Part shown: positions 34,613-42,681 of the stretch, in pieces
Layout: every line of letters begins with the position of its first letter
How positions within the stretch are numbered: position 1 is the stretch's first letter
Source: Sphingomonas liriopis
GTDB lineage: Bacteria > Pseudomonadota > Alphaproteobacteria > Sphingomonadales > Sphingomonadaceae
Assembly: GCF_024211255.1 (NCBI RefSeq)
Contig: NZ_JAMLDY010000006.1
Location: 124,001 to 188,000, forward strand
DNA: 64,000 nt
Direction: 5' to 3'
The notes under the pieces: generated by a model
The model's database searches: none
The model's input: only the letters and a program-made list of their open reading frames with translations
Told to the model about the DNA's origin: nothing
Made by a program: the position numbers and the translations under genes

Positions 34613-34822
34613 ATGACGATCAAACCGTTGGCCGCCACCGCCCTGCTCTTCGCGAGCGCCGCCAGCCTGTCCGCCTGTTCGACACTGAAGGGTGCCGGCA
34701 TCGGCGCGGCCGGCGGCGCAGGCGTCGCGGCGGCGACCGGCGGCAGCGTCGAAAAGGGTGCGGCGGTCGGCGGCACCGCCGGCGCCGTCGTCGGCACCGT
34801 CGTCGGCACCGTCGCCGATTGA
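34613..34822 (+). CDS. Small glycine-zipper lipoprotein
   Basis: A 69-residue lipoprotein: signal with lipobox LSAC (lipid-modified Cys near residue 22), then a Gly/Ala-rich glycine-zipper segment (GAGIGAAGGAGVAAATGG and AVGGTAGAVVGTVVGT). It resembles short 17-kDa-antigen or YMGG-like outer-membrane lipoproteins and probably forms oligomers at the membrane. Function is not known. It stands alone between the dehydrogenase and the nucleotidyltransferase-like gene. Confidence 0.82.
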   Translation: MTIKPLAATALLFASAASLSACSTLKGAGIGAAGGAGVAAATGGSVEKGAAVGGTAGAVVGTVVGTVAD

Positions 34823-34845
34823 CCTCACGGGGCGGGCGTCGAGCC

Positions 34846-35370
34846 TCAACCCGGCGCCCGCCCCTCCAGCGCTGCCGCGCGCAGCTGGTCCTTCGGCCTT
34901 CCGAAGCGCCGCAACAGCGCGATCAACTCACCCCGCTCCGGCACGTACAGTACCGCCTCGCCGATCCGTACCGCCCGCCGCGACTGCGGCCATACCGGCG
35001 ACCATGTTTCTCCCGAGGCGACCGCAAAGCCGGCCATGATCTCCACCGGCACCGGCGGCGCGCTCCACCGCGCGAACAGCGCCGACCGGAACAGCGGATC
35101 GGGCGCCATCGTCAGCGGTGCTATGTTCAGCCGCGCGAACAGCCTGCGCGCATCGTCATGCCCGACGAGCAGATCCACGTCATGGACATGCCCGGCATCG
35201 GCGCCATGCAGCGCGACGGCCGCGCTGCCGATGATCCACCACGGCTCGCGCGCCCCACGCATCGCCTCCGCTATAGCGACCAGCGATGCCTCGAGGTCCT
35301 CATCCACTGTGCCATCGGCACGACTCGTCGAGGATCGCGGGCCTTCGGAACGCGGCAACATCTCCATCAT
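34846..35370 (-). CDS. Nucleotidyltransferase-fold protein
   Basis: About 174 residues with a nucleotidyltransferase signature: WWIIGSAAVALHGADAG followed by DVDLLVGHDDARRL, i.e. G-S and D-x-D placement as in minimal NTases. The C-terminal part holds LYVPERGELIALLRRFGRP. This group includes antitoxin-like, AbiEii-like and aminoglycoside-type NTases; I cannot choose. The start is uncertain, since the 5' end is close to the repeat at 35381-35469. No HEPN or other toxin gene is next to it. Confidence 0.75.
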   Translation of the reverse strand: MMEMLPRSEGPRSSTSRADGTVDEDLEASLVAIAEAMRGAREPWWIIGSAAVALHGADAGHVHDVDLLVGHDDARRLFARLNIAPLTMAPDPLFRSALFARWSAPPVPVEIMAGFAVASGETWSPVWPQSRRAVRIGEAVLYVPERGELIALLRRFGRPKDQLRAAALEGRAPG

Positions 35371-35380
35371 CCCTCTTTTC

Positions 35381-35469
35381 CACCCCGGCGAAGGCCGGGG
35401 TCCAGTAGGGTGAAGGATCGTATCGGTTACGGCCGTCTACCCGACTGGACCCCGGCCTTCGCCGGGGTG
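35381..35469. repeat. Palindromic repeat related to family B
   Basis: Outer arms CACCCCGGCGAAGGCCGGGG and its complement GCCTTCGCCGGGGTG, with matching inner flanks TCCAGTAGGG and CCCGACTGGA. The core CGAAGG/CCTTCG differs from the other B copies. It sits just upstream of the nucleotidyltransferase-like gene and may form part of its leader. Confidence 0.82.
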
Positions 35470-35552
35470 GGATCATAGAGTTCTTGCACGAGGATCGCGA
35501 ACGTCCCGGGCTGAAGACATCTTAGCGATCGCGCACGATCACCAGCACGGCC

Positions 35553-36968
35553 TCAATCCCCCGTCAGAATCCGATCGACCAGCTGCTTGACGCTCGGCAC
35601 GAAACCATTGGAATAAAACGGATCGCGCTTGAAGTTATACGCCGCATGCCCGGCGAACATCAGGTTCTGGTCGACGTCGCCGCCATGCGCGATGTCCTGC
35701 AGCGTCTTCTGGATGCAGAAGCTGCGCGGATCGGCCAGCCGTCCGGTCGAATTGGTCTCGGTATCCGCCCAGCTCGAGAACGAGCATTGCGACAGGCAGC
35801 CCATGCAGTCCGCCTGATCCTTGCGGATGATGCCCTTTTCGGTCGGCGTCACGAACACCAGCGTATTGTCGGGCGTCTTCAGCGCATCGGTATAGCCCGC
35901 GCCGAACCATTCGCGCGCGCGCAGCAGGTCGTTGCGCGTCACCCAGAAATTCTTGCCCTTCACCCCAACGTCGAGCTGGAAGACGTGATCGCCCGCCTCC
36001 TGCGTCGAGAAAGCGATCTGGCGATCCGATCGCGCCTCCAGGTTGCGCAGGAACGGATTGCGCACCGCCGACGAATAGAAACCGGTCGGCGAAAAGCGGT
36101 GCAGCAGCACCTCGCCTTCCTCGATGTGGGTCAGCCGGTCCTTCCAGTCCTGCGGGATCGGGCTTTCCTGCGTCAGCAGCGGCCGCGTGCCGTACTGGAA
36201 GGCGATCGTGCCCAGTTCGGGATTGTCGATCCAGTCGTTCCAGTCGCGCAGATACCAGACGCCGCCCGCCATCACGATCGGCGTGCTGTCGGGGATGCCG
36301 CCCTCGCGCATCACCGCGCGCAGCTCGGCGACGCGCGGGAACGGGTCCTGCGGCTTCAGCGGGTCCTCGGCATTGGACAGGCCGTTGTGTCCGCCGGCGA
36401 GCCACGGGTCCTCGTAGACCACCGCCGCCAGCCACTCCGCCGCCTTCGAATAGGCGCGCTTCCACAGCGCGCGGAACGCCCGTCCCGATGACACGATCGG
36501 CAGGTACGACACGCCGTACGACGCGGTGATCTCGGACAATTTGTACGGCATGCCCGCGCCGCAGGTGACGCCGGCGACCATGCCGCGGGTGCGTTCGAGC
36601 ACGCCGTGCAGGATGCGCTGGGCGCCGCCCATTTCCCACAACACGTTGATGTTGATCGCGCCCTTGCCGCCGGCGATCTCGAAGGCGCGTTTCACCTGCT
36701 GGACGGCGCCCTCGATCGCGTATTCGACCAGCTCCTCGTGGCGTTCGCGGCGGGTCAGCGCGCGATAGATCTGCGGAATGATCTTGCCGTCGGGGTCGTA
36801 GCTGTCGGCGTTGACCGCCGACACGGTGCCGATCCCGCCCGCGGCGGCCCAGGCGCCGGCGGAGGCGTGGTTGGTCGCGGCGACGCCCTTGCCCCCTTCG
36901 ACCAGTGGCCAGACCTCGCGGCCATTATAGACGATCGGCTTCAGGCCCTTGAACACGGAAAACGACAC
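35553..36968 (-). CDS. Nitronate monooxygenase-like flavin oxidoreductase with a C-terminal Cys cluster
   Basis: A 471-residue FMN-dependent TIM-barrel protein of the nitronate monooxygenase / enoyl-reductase group: the opening GGKGVAATNHASAGAWAAAG, GVTCGAGMPYKLSE and PIVMAGGVWYLRDW are barrel features. It is about 100 residues longer than the usual 320-370. The extra C-terminal part has Cys388, Cys391, Cys395 and Cys418 (ADCMGCLSQCSF and RSFCIQK), which looks like an iron-sulfur ligand set. Physiological substrate unknown. Single gene, divergent from the hypothetical at 37138. Confidence 0.87.
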   Translation of the reverse strand: MSFSVFKGLKPIVYNGREVWPLVEGGKGVAATNHASAGAWAAAGGIGTVSAVNADSYDPDGKIIPQIYRALTRRERHEELVEYAIEGAVQQVKRAFEIAGGKGAININVLWEMGGAQRILHGVLERTRGMVAGVTCGAGMPYKLSEITASYGVSYLPIVSSGRAFRALWKRAYSKAAEWLAAVVYEDPWLAGGHNGLSNAEDPLKPQDPFPRVAELRAVMREGGIPDSTPIVMAGGVWYLRDWNDWIDNPELGTIAFQYGTRPLLTQESPIPQDWKDRLTHIEEGEVLLHRFSPTGFYSSAVRNPFLRNLEARSDRQIAFSTQEAGDHVFQLDVGVKGKNFWVTRNDLLRAREWFGAGYTDALKTPDNTLVFVTPTEKGIIRKDQADCMGCLSQCSFSSWADTETNSTGRLADPRSFCIQKTLQDIAHGGDVDQNLMFAGHAAYNFKRDPFYSNGFVPSVKQLVDRILTGD

Positions 36969-37137
36969 CTCATCCCGGGGGGTAAATACGGTTCGCTATA
37001 CAAGAAGGACGCAGCGATGCGAAGAAATTGCGCGCGCCCCCGCTGCATCCGTCGCCGTGGCGCATACTTAGGCGTCGGTTAACCCGATCGGGCGCACAGC
37101 CGCCCCAAGCCAAATCGTCCGAGGGAAAGAACTGACC

Positions 37138-37590
37138 ATGGGGGTCCTCAACCACCTGATCGCACCCCGGCGCGCTCCGCGCGTCCGGAAAGGCACCGCC
37201 GTGCGCGGGTCGCTCGGCCTGCTGCTGACGGCGCAGGTCGAACGGCTGGGGCTCACACCCGGCGCATTGCCGGCGGACGGGCCGACCGGATCAGCCTGGT
37301 CGCGCGCCTATGTGCTCGGCGCCGCCTGCGCGTCGCTACAGCAGCAGGCGGCAGCGCCCGTCAGCGACACCGAATGTTTCGAGATCGCGATCGCCGCCTT
37401 CGCCCTGACCTATGGCGAGACCGACGCCCGCGCGATCCTGTCCGCGACGATCGCCGCCGCCGAAGCCCACGAACCCGAGGTCGAGGACGGCCTGTTGCAG
37501 GGCGCCAGCGACCTCGCGCTGGTCGCGAGCGGGGAGGACGCAGCGGGGCTGCATTTCGCAACGCGGAATGTGGAAGAGCTGGCAGGCTAA
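37138..37590 (+). CDS. Hypothetical protein
   Basis: A 150-residue alpha-helical, Ala-rich protein that I do not recognise. A basic start (RRAPRVRKGTAVRGS) is followed by a helical body with no membrane segment, cysteine cluster or repeat. The ATG follows a GAGGGAAAG stretch that can serve as ribosome site. It is divergent from the flavin oxidoreductase and followed by a family B repeat. Codon use matches the neighbours, so it is probably a real, lineage-specific gene. Confidence 0.65.
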   Translation: MGVLNHLIAPRRAPRVRKGTAVRGSLGLLLTAQVERLGLTPGALPADGPTGSAWSRAYVLGAACASLQQQAAAPVSDTECFEIAIAAFALTYGETDARAILSATIAAAEAHEPEVEDGLLQGASDLALVASGEDAAGLHFATRNVEELAG

Positions 37591-37634
37591 GGCAGGTCCA
37601 CCCTGCTTCGGGCAACCGGCAACCAAACATCCTT

Positions 37635-37741
37635 CGTCACCCCGGACTTGTTCCGGGGTCCACCGGGCCGCAGGCGTAGGACGAGAGGATCGAGCTTCGC
37701 GCCTGCCGCGCCATGGACCCCGGAACAAGTCCGGGGTGACG
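37635..37741. repeat. Family B palindromic repeat
   Basis: About 107 bases with long arms CGTCACCCCGGACTTGTTCC and complement (37720-37741), and a spacer holding a short imperfect hairpin. It fills the gap between two convergent genes and could serve as a bidirectional terminator. Confidence 0.87.
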
Positions 37742-37795
37742 GCGGGATCGGGGAAACCCCACGCCAGCCAATCACCCCCGACGCTTCGGCAACCC

Positions 37796-38929
37796 CTACC
37801 CCAACACCCCCGGCCGCCGCATCGCCTCCGCATACAGCGCCCGATAACGCCCGATCATCACCGCCTCGTCGAACTCGGCCCGCGCCTTCGCCCGGTTCGC
37901 CGCACCGACCCGCGCGCGCAGATCGCCATCCGACACCAGAGCCTGCAACGCATCGCGCAGCAGCACCTCGTCACCGCCGGTGACGAACGGTGCATTCTCG
38001 GCCGCCACCATCCGCGCGACGTCGCCGACCGGCGTGCTGACGATCGGCAGCCCCGCCGCCATCCCCTCGACGACGCTGATCGGGAACTGCTCGCTCTTCG
38101 ACGACAGCGCCATGATGTCGAACGCGCCGACGAAGCGATGCGGCCGGTCGAGGAACCCCGCCAGCACCACGCGGTCGGCGATCCCCATGTTGCGCGCCGC
38201 GGCCAGGATCGCCTCGCGCTCCGGCCCCTCGCCGACGATCACCAGTCGGAACCGTCCGGCGATCCCGCCGCACGCCCGCACCAGCAGCGGCAGGTCCTTG
38301 ACCTCGCGCAGGCCCGCGAGCGCACCGATCACCACCTCCTTCGCATCGCGCACGAAGCCGGGGATCGCCCGCGGATCGGGCTTCTGCGCATAAGCCGCGG
38401 TATCGATGCCGTTGGCGATCCGATGCACCCGCGCCCGCGGCTGCTTCCACGTCTTGAGCGCGATCGCCTCGAGCACCTCCGAGGGCACCACCAGCGCCTG
38501 CGCCGCGCCCAGCGCGATGCGGCGATAGACGTTGCGTTCGATCTTGAGACCCTTCGCCTCGTCGGCGTTAAAGCCGTCCTCGTGATGCACCAGCGGCGGC
38601 GCGCCCTTCGGGAACACCCGCCGCGCCATCACCCCGTCGATCGCGCCCCAATTGTAGGTCAGCACCAGATCGAACCGCCGCATATACTTGGCGAGCGCCT
38701 CGTACCGCGCCACCGACGGCCGCCCGGTCAGCGACGGCGGATCCTGCGCGATCTCGTAACGGATCCCCTTCGCGATCGACGCCCGCGCGCCGAGCTGATC
38801 GGGCACGCCGCTGACGATCGTATGCCGCGCGGCGTCGCCGAACGCGTTCATCAACCGCACCGCCCGCGCCTCCTTGCCCCCCAGGCTGAAGCTCGAATGG
38901 AGGTGGAGGATGTGGATCGGCTGCGGCAT
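37796..38929 (-). CDS. Family 4-type glycosyltransferase
   Basis: A 377-residue GT-B glycosyltransferase. The N-terminal part has HLHSSFSLGGKEARAVRL with the Gly-rich acceptor loop. The C-terminal GT1/GT4 domain has VVIGALAGLREVKDLPLL, FRLVIVGEGPEREAI and the nucleotide-sugar EX7E-type segment SEQFPISVVEGMAAGLPIV. It probably transfers a sugar to a lipid or polysaccharide in cell-envelope synthesis. No polysaccharide cluster is adjacent, so the product is unknown. It is a single gene flanked by repeats on both sides. Confidence 0.9.
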   Translation of the reverse strand: MPQPIHILHLHSSFSLGGKEARAVRLMNAFGDAARHTIVSGVPDQLGARASIAKGIRYEIAQDPPSLTGRPSVARYEALAKYMRRFDLVLTYNWGAIDGVMARRVFPKGAPPLVHHEDGFNADEAKGLKIERNVYRRIALGAAQALVVPSEVLEAIALKTWKQPRARVHRIANGIDTAAYAQKPDPRAIPGFVRDAKEVVIGALAGLREVKDLPLLVRACGGIAGRFRLVIVGEGPEREAILAAARNMGIADRVVLAGFLDRPHRFVGAFDIMALSSKSEQFPISVVEGMAAGLPIVSTPVGDVARMVAAENAPFVTGGDEVLLRDALQALVSDGDLRARVGAANRAKARAEFDEAVMIGRYRALYAEAMRRPGVLG

Positions 38930-39008
38930 GACGCCGGTCTAGCGCCGCCGGGTTACGCAAGGAAGAACGCTTCGGCGGAGAGGGGCCCGACCCCCACCTT
39001 CTTCCCTT

Positions 39009-39117
39009 CGTCACCCCGGACTTGTTCCGGGGTCCACCGGGCCGCAAGCGCAACGGCAAGAGGCGCACACCGTATGCCTCGCCGCAAAGTGGACCCCGGA
39101 ACAAGTCCGGGGTGACG
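39009..39117. repeat. Family B palindromic repeat
   Basis: Arms CGTCACCCCGGACTTGTTCC and complement, as in the copy at 37635-37741; the spacer differs. It lies upstream of the glycosyltransferase gene and downstream of the DUF418 gene, so it is between two minus-strand units. Confidence 0.87.
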
Positions 39118-39131
39118 CAGTCCTCAGACCC

Positions 39132-40349
39132 TCACCGCCACCGCAACACCCGCCGCTCCACCAAAGACCGCCACGCCCATTCCACCGGCGCCACCCGATA
39201 CCGCCGCACCCACAGGTTCGCCCCCCACAGCAGCAGCGCATTCACCGCGCAGGCCAGCGCCATCATCGCCGCCCACCCCATCCGCCCGTACAGCCCCAGC
39301 CCGAACGGCGAGAACACCAGCCACGACACGATCACCGTCTGCGCGACGTACAGCGTCAACGCCGTCCGCCCCGCCGCCACGAACGGCCGCAACGCCCGCA
39401 TGCCCGGCGCGGTCGATGCGAGCAGCATCACCGCCGCCAGATGCCCGCACGTCATCGCCAGTCGCGCGCCATCCTCCCACACCCACGCAATGCCGATGGC
39501 CCCGTCGAACCGCGTCACCTCCCACGCGCCATACAGCCGCAACGGCACCCCCAGCCCGTAACCGCCCGCCAGCAACCACCCATACCGCCGCCGCGACCAG
39601 GCCCCCTGCAACGTCCCCCAGCGAAACAGCGCCGCACCGACCAGCATCGTCGCCGCCGCCTCCCACACGAACGTCGCCTCGTCGTTACCGAGCCGGTCGA
39701 GGCTCACGCCCCATTGCCCGCGCACCCATTCAGCCCGCGTGCCGTGACCGAAGCGATCCTCCGCCACCACCGCCGCCGCATCCGCCGCCGCGAACCGCGC
39801 CTGCACCGCTTGCACTTCGGCGGCAGGCAACGCCGCCTGATGCGCGATCGTGCTCACCCCCACCGCCAGCGTGAACGCCGCATAGGACAGCCCCAGCACC
39901 AGCAGCGCCCGCGTCGAGAGCCCACGCGCGCAACAGGCGAGCAACGCCGCCACCGCATAGGTGTGCAGGATATCCCCCGGCCACAGCAGCAGCACCATAT
40001 GCGCCATTCCGAACGCCCACAGCACCGCGTTGCGCCAGCCATAGCGCAGCGCCACCGCGAACGGGCTGTCGGACGATGCCGCGATCCGGTCGGTCAGGAT
40101 CAGCATCCCCGCGCCGAACAGCATCTCGAGCAGCGCCCGCGCCGTCCCCTCGACCAGCAATGTACGCAGCCACCACGCCACCCGATCCGCCCCGCTCCAC
40201 CCGATATGGCGGATGTCGGACCAGTTGGCGGTCATCGACCCGCCCATCTCGCTGACATTCATGAACAATATCGCGAGGATCGCGATCCCGCGCAGCACGT
40301 CGAGCGTCGCGATCCGCGGCGCGCCATCCGGCTCGTCGGCCGGGATCAC
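39132..40349 (-). CDS. DUF418 multi-pass membrane protein
   Basis: A 405-residue integral membrane protein with about ten helices. It has the DUF418/acyltransferase-3-like opening ATLDVLRGIAILAILFMNV and the C-terminal block GRTALTLYVAQTVIVSWLVF. The GTG at 40349 overlaps the stop of the hydrolase gene as GTGA; the upstream extension up to 40559 is out of character (Arg/Ala-rich) and is rejected. Family members may transfer acyl groups or transport lipids, but none is defined. Co-transcribed with the alpha/beta hydrolase. Confidence 0.87.
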   Translation of the reverse strand: MIPADEPDGAPRIATLDVLRGIAILAILFMNVSEMGGSMTANWSDIRHIGWSGADRVAWWLRTLLVEGTARALLEMLFGAGMLILTDRIAASSDSPFAVALRYGWRNAVLWAFGMAHMVLLLWPGDILHTYAVAALLACCARGLSTRALLVLGLSYAAFTLAVGVSTIAHQAALPAAEVQAVQARFAAADAAAVVAEDRFGHGTRAEWVRGQWGVSLDRLGNDEATFVWEAAATMLVGAALFRWGTLQGAWSRRRYGWLLAGGYGLGVPLRLYGAWEVTRFDGAIGIAWVWEDGARLAMTCGHLAAVMLLASTAPGMRALRPFVAAGRTALTLYVAQTVIVSWLVFSPFGLGLYGRMGWAAMMALACAVNALLLWGANLWVRRYRVAPVEWAWRSLVERRVLRWR

Positions 40350-41203
40350 GCCTTCGCCTGATCCAGCAACCGGTCGATCGGATCGTGCAGCGCGGCCTCC
40401 GCCAGCGTCGGCGCATGGCCGACGCCGGGCAGCGTCACCAGCTCGGCGCGATCCAGCGCCGCCCGCATCCGCTCCGCCACCGGCTGGGCGAGCACGTCCG
40501 ACCGCCCGCCGCGCACGATCAGCACCGGCACGTCGCGCAGGGCGGACAGCGCCGCCCACATATCCGCCCCCGTCTCGTTCCCCGGGGTACGGAACGGCTC
40601 GGCGATCTTAAGGTCGTAATCGAGCACGATCCGCCCGCTGCTGTTGAGGCGATAGACGCGCTTCGCCATCGCCAGCCATTCCTCAATTCCCCAGTCGGGA
40701 TAGACGTCGGCATTGCCCTCCTGCAGCGTCCGCGCCGCATGCATCCACGTCGGGCAGCTGCTCCCTTTGCCCACATAACCCCTGATCCGGGTAACGCCCG
40801 CCGGGTCGATCTCCGGCCCGACGTCGTTGAGCAGCGCCGCGGCGATCCCCGCCCCCGCCTGCGCCAGCAGCATCGTCACGATCCCGCCCAGCGACGTGCC
40901 GATCGCGACGAACCGGGCTATGTTGCGCTCGGCGAGCAGCGCCTGCACGTCGGCGACATAGGTCGCCGGCACATAGGTCATCGGATCCTTGGCATAATCG
41001 CTGCGTCCGCGCCCGCGGAACTCGACCGCGATCACCTGCCGCCGCCCCGCCAGCCGCGCCGCCAGCGCATCGTAATCGCGCGCGTTGCGGGTGAGGCCCG
41101 GAAAGCACAGCACCGGCGGCAGGCCCGTATCGCCGGCATACAGCCGGTAATGCAGCTTCAGCCCGTCGGCCGACATCCAGTAGCAGTCTTCATGCGCAGC
41201 CAT
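40346..41203 (-). CDS. Alpha/beta hydrolase
   Basis: A 285-residue hydrolase-fold enzyme. The oxyanion region is VLCFPGLTRNARDYDAL, the nucleophile Ser is in VAIGTSLGGIV, the acid Asp in LIVRGGRSDVLA and the His in LPGVGHAPTL. Likely an esterase or lactonase. The start at 41203 gives the usual N-terminus (MAAHEDCYWMSADGLKLHYR). It overlaps the DUF418 gene by 4 bases. The first 57 bases upstream are shared with the divergent selO. Substrate unknown. Confidence 0.9.
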   Translation of the reverse strand: MAAHEDCYWMSADGLKLHYRLYAGDTGLPPVLCFPGLTRNARDYDALAARLAGRRQVIAVEFRGRGRSDYAKDPMTYVPATYVADVQALLAERNIARFVAIGTSLGGIVTMLLAQAGAGIAAALLNDVGPEIDPAGVTRIRGYVGKGSSCPTWMHAARTLQEGNADVYPDWGIEEWLAMAKRVYRLNSSGRIVLDYDLKIAEPFRTPGNETGADMWAALSALRDVPVLIVRGGRSDVLAQPVAERMRAALDRAELVTLPGVGHAPTLAEAALHDPIDRLLDQAKA

Positions 41204-41258
41204 GGCTTTGGTCCTTGCGGGGGTTGCGGCCCGGGGGCGGCGCCCTCCATATCCACAC

Positions 41259-42617
41259 ATGCCCACCCACCCGCAAGCGTACCGCCCCGAAGCCGCCCTC
41301 ACCGCGCTCGGCCCGACCTTCTGGGATCCGGTCGCCGCCGCCGATTTCCCCGCGACGCAGCTGCGCTTCCGCAACGACCGCGCCGCCGCCGAGGTCGGCC
41401 TCGACACGCTCACCGATGCCGAATGGACGGAAGGCTTCGGCCGCTTCGTCCCCCTGCCCGGCACGCTCCCGCAACCGCTGGCGCTGCGCTACCACGGCCA
41501 CCAGTTCCGCACATACAACCCGGAGATCGGCGACGGCCGCGGCTTCACCTTCGCGCAACTCCGCGACGCGCAAGGCCGGCTGATGGACCTCGGCACCAAG
41601 GGCTCAGGGCAAACCCCGCACAGCCGCTTCGGCGACGGCCGCCTCACCCTCAAGGGCGGCGTCCGTGAAATCCTCGCCACCGAGATGCTCGAGGCGCTGA
41701 ACGTCCCCACCAGCCGCACGCTGTCATTGATCGAGACCGGCGAGGAGCTGACCCGCGGCGACGAACCCAGCCCGACGCGCTCGGCCGTCCTCGTCCGCCT
41801 CAGCCACGGCCATATCCGCATCGGCACCTTCCAGCGCCTCGCCTACCTTCAGGACGAGGATGGCATGCGCGCCCTCGTCGGCTACGTCCTGCGCAACCTC
41901 TACGGCGAGGAGTCGGACGATCCGCTGCGCCTGCTCGACCATGTCGTCACCCGCACCGCGCGCCTCGCCGCACGCTACATGGCGGCGGGGTTCGTCCACG
42001 GCGTGCTCAACAGCGACAACATCAACGTCACCGGCGAAAGCTTCGACTACGGCCCCTGGCGCTTCGCCCCAACCTGGGACCCCGCCTTCACCGCCGCCTA
42101 TTTCGACCATGCCGGCCTCTACGCCTTCGGCCGCCAGCCCGAGGCGATCCACTGGGACGTCATGCAGCTCGCCGCCTCGCTCCGCCTGATCGCCGACAGC
42201 GATCCCCTGATCGCGCTGATCGAGCAATTCGGCCCGCTCTACCAGCTGGAGATCACCGCCGCACTTCTCTGGCGCCTCGGCGTCCGCCCCCGCACGCCCG
42301 AGCAAGACCGCGCGCTCGTCCAGACCATGGAACGCGCGTTGCGCACCACCGCAACGCCGATGGACCGCTTTTTCTTCGACGTCTTCGGCGGCACGCTGCC
42401 GGACGGCTATGGCGACGACTGGCAGCCGCTGCGCGATGCGCTCGCCTCCTATGCCCCGCGCAAGGATCGCAGCCACCCCTATTGGCAGGGGAGCCCATGC
42501 GCGATGCTGATCGACGAGGTCGAGGCGATCTGGTCCCCCATCGCCGAACGCGACGACTGGTCCGCGCTCCATGCCAAGGTCGCGCGCGTCCGCACCATGG
42601 GCGAAGCGCTCGCCTGA
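41259..42617 (+). CDS. selO: Protein adenylyltransferase SelO (UPF0061)
   Basis: A 452-residue pseudokinase-fold enzyme that transfers AMP to proteins in redox control. The signature is YHGHQFRTYNPEIGDGRGFT with the Gly-rich LGTKGSGQTPHSRFGDGR, and the catalytic Asp/Asn in HGVLNSDNINVTG then DYGPWRF. Length is at the short end of the family (about 480). The C-terminal selenocysteine/cysteine redox motif typical of some SelO proteins is not visible. The ATG at 41259 was preferred over 41202 because the latter overlaps the divergent hydrolase start. Confidence 0.92.
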   Translation: MPTHPQAYRPEAALTALGPTFWDPVAAADFPATQLRFRNDRAAAEVGLDTLTDAEWTEGFGRFVPLPGTLPQPLALRYHGHQFRTYNPEIGDGRGFTFAQLRDAQGRLMDLGTKGSGQTPHSRFGDGRLTLKGGVREILATEMLEALNVPTSRTLSLIETGEELTRGDEPSPTRSAVLVRLSHGHIRIGTFQRLAYLQDEDGMRALVGYVLRNLYGEESDDPLRLLDHVVTRTARLAARYMAAGFVHGVLNSDNINVTGESFDYGPWRFAPTWDPAFTAAYFDHAGLYAFGRQPEAIHWDVMQLAASLRLIADSDPLIALIEQFGPLYQLEITAALLWRLGVRPRTPEQDRALVQTMERALRTTATPMDRFFFDVFGGTLPDGYGDDWQPLRDALASYAPRKDRSHPYWQGSPCAMLIDEVEAIWSPIAERDDWSALHAKVARVRTMGEALA

Positions 42618-42681
42618 CGCGTGTCTTGCCGCCTTGCCGCCATTCCCGTAACTCCGGCGCCAAGAGGGCATAAGGGCAAGC

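Noticed and set aside
37017..37073. A short Arg/Cys-rich frame between the flavin oxidoreductase and the 37138 gene
   Set aside because: No good ribosome site, no partner hairpin and unusual composition; looks accidental.
40350..40559. Longer N-terminus of the DUF418 protein
   Set aside because: The extra 70 residues are Arg/Ala-rich and antisense-like relative to the overlapping hydrolase; the GTGA overlap is a better start.
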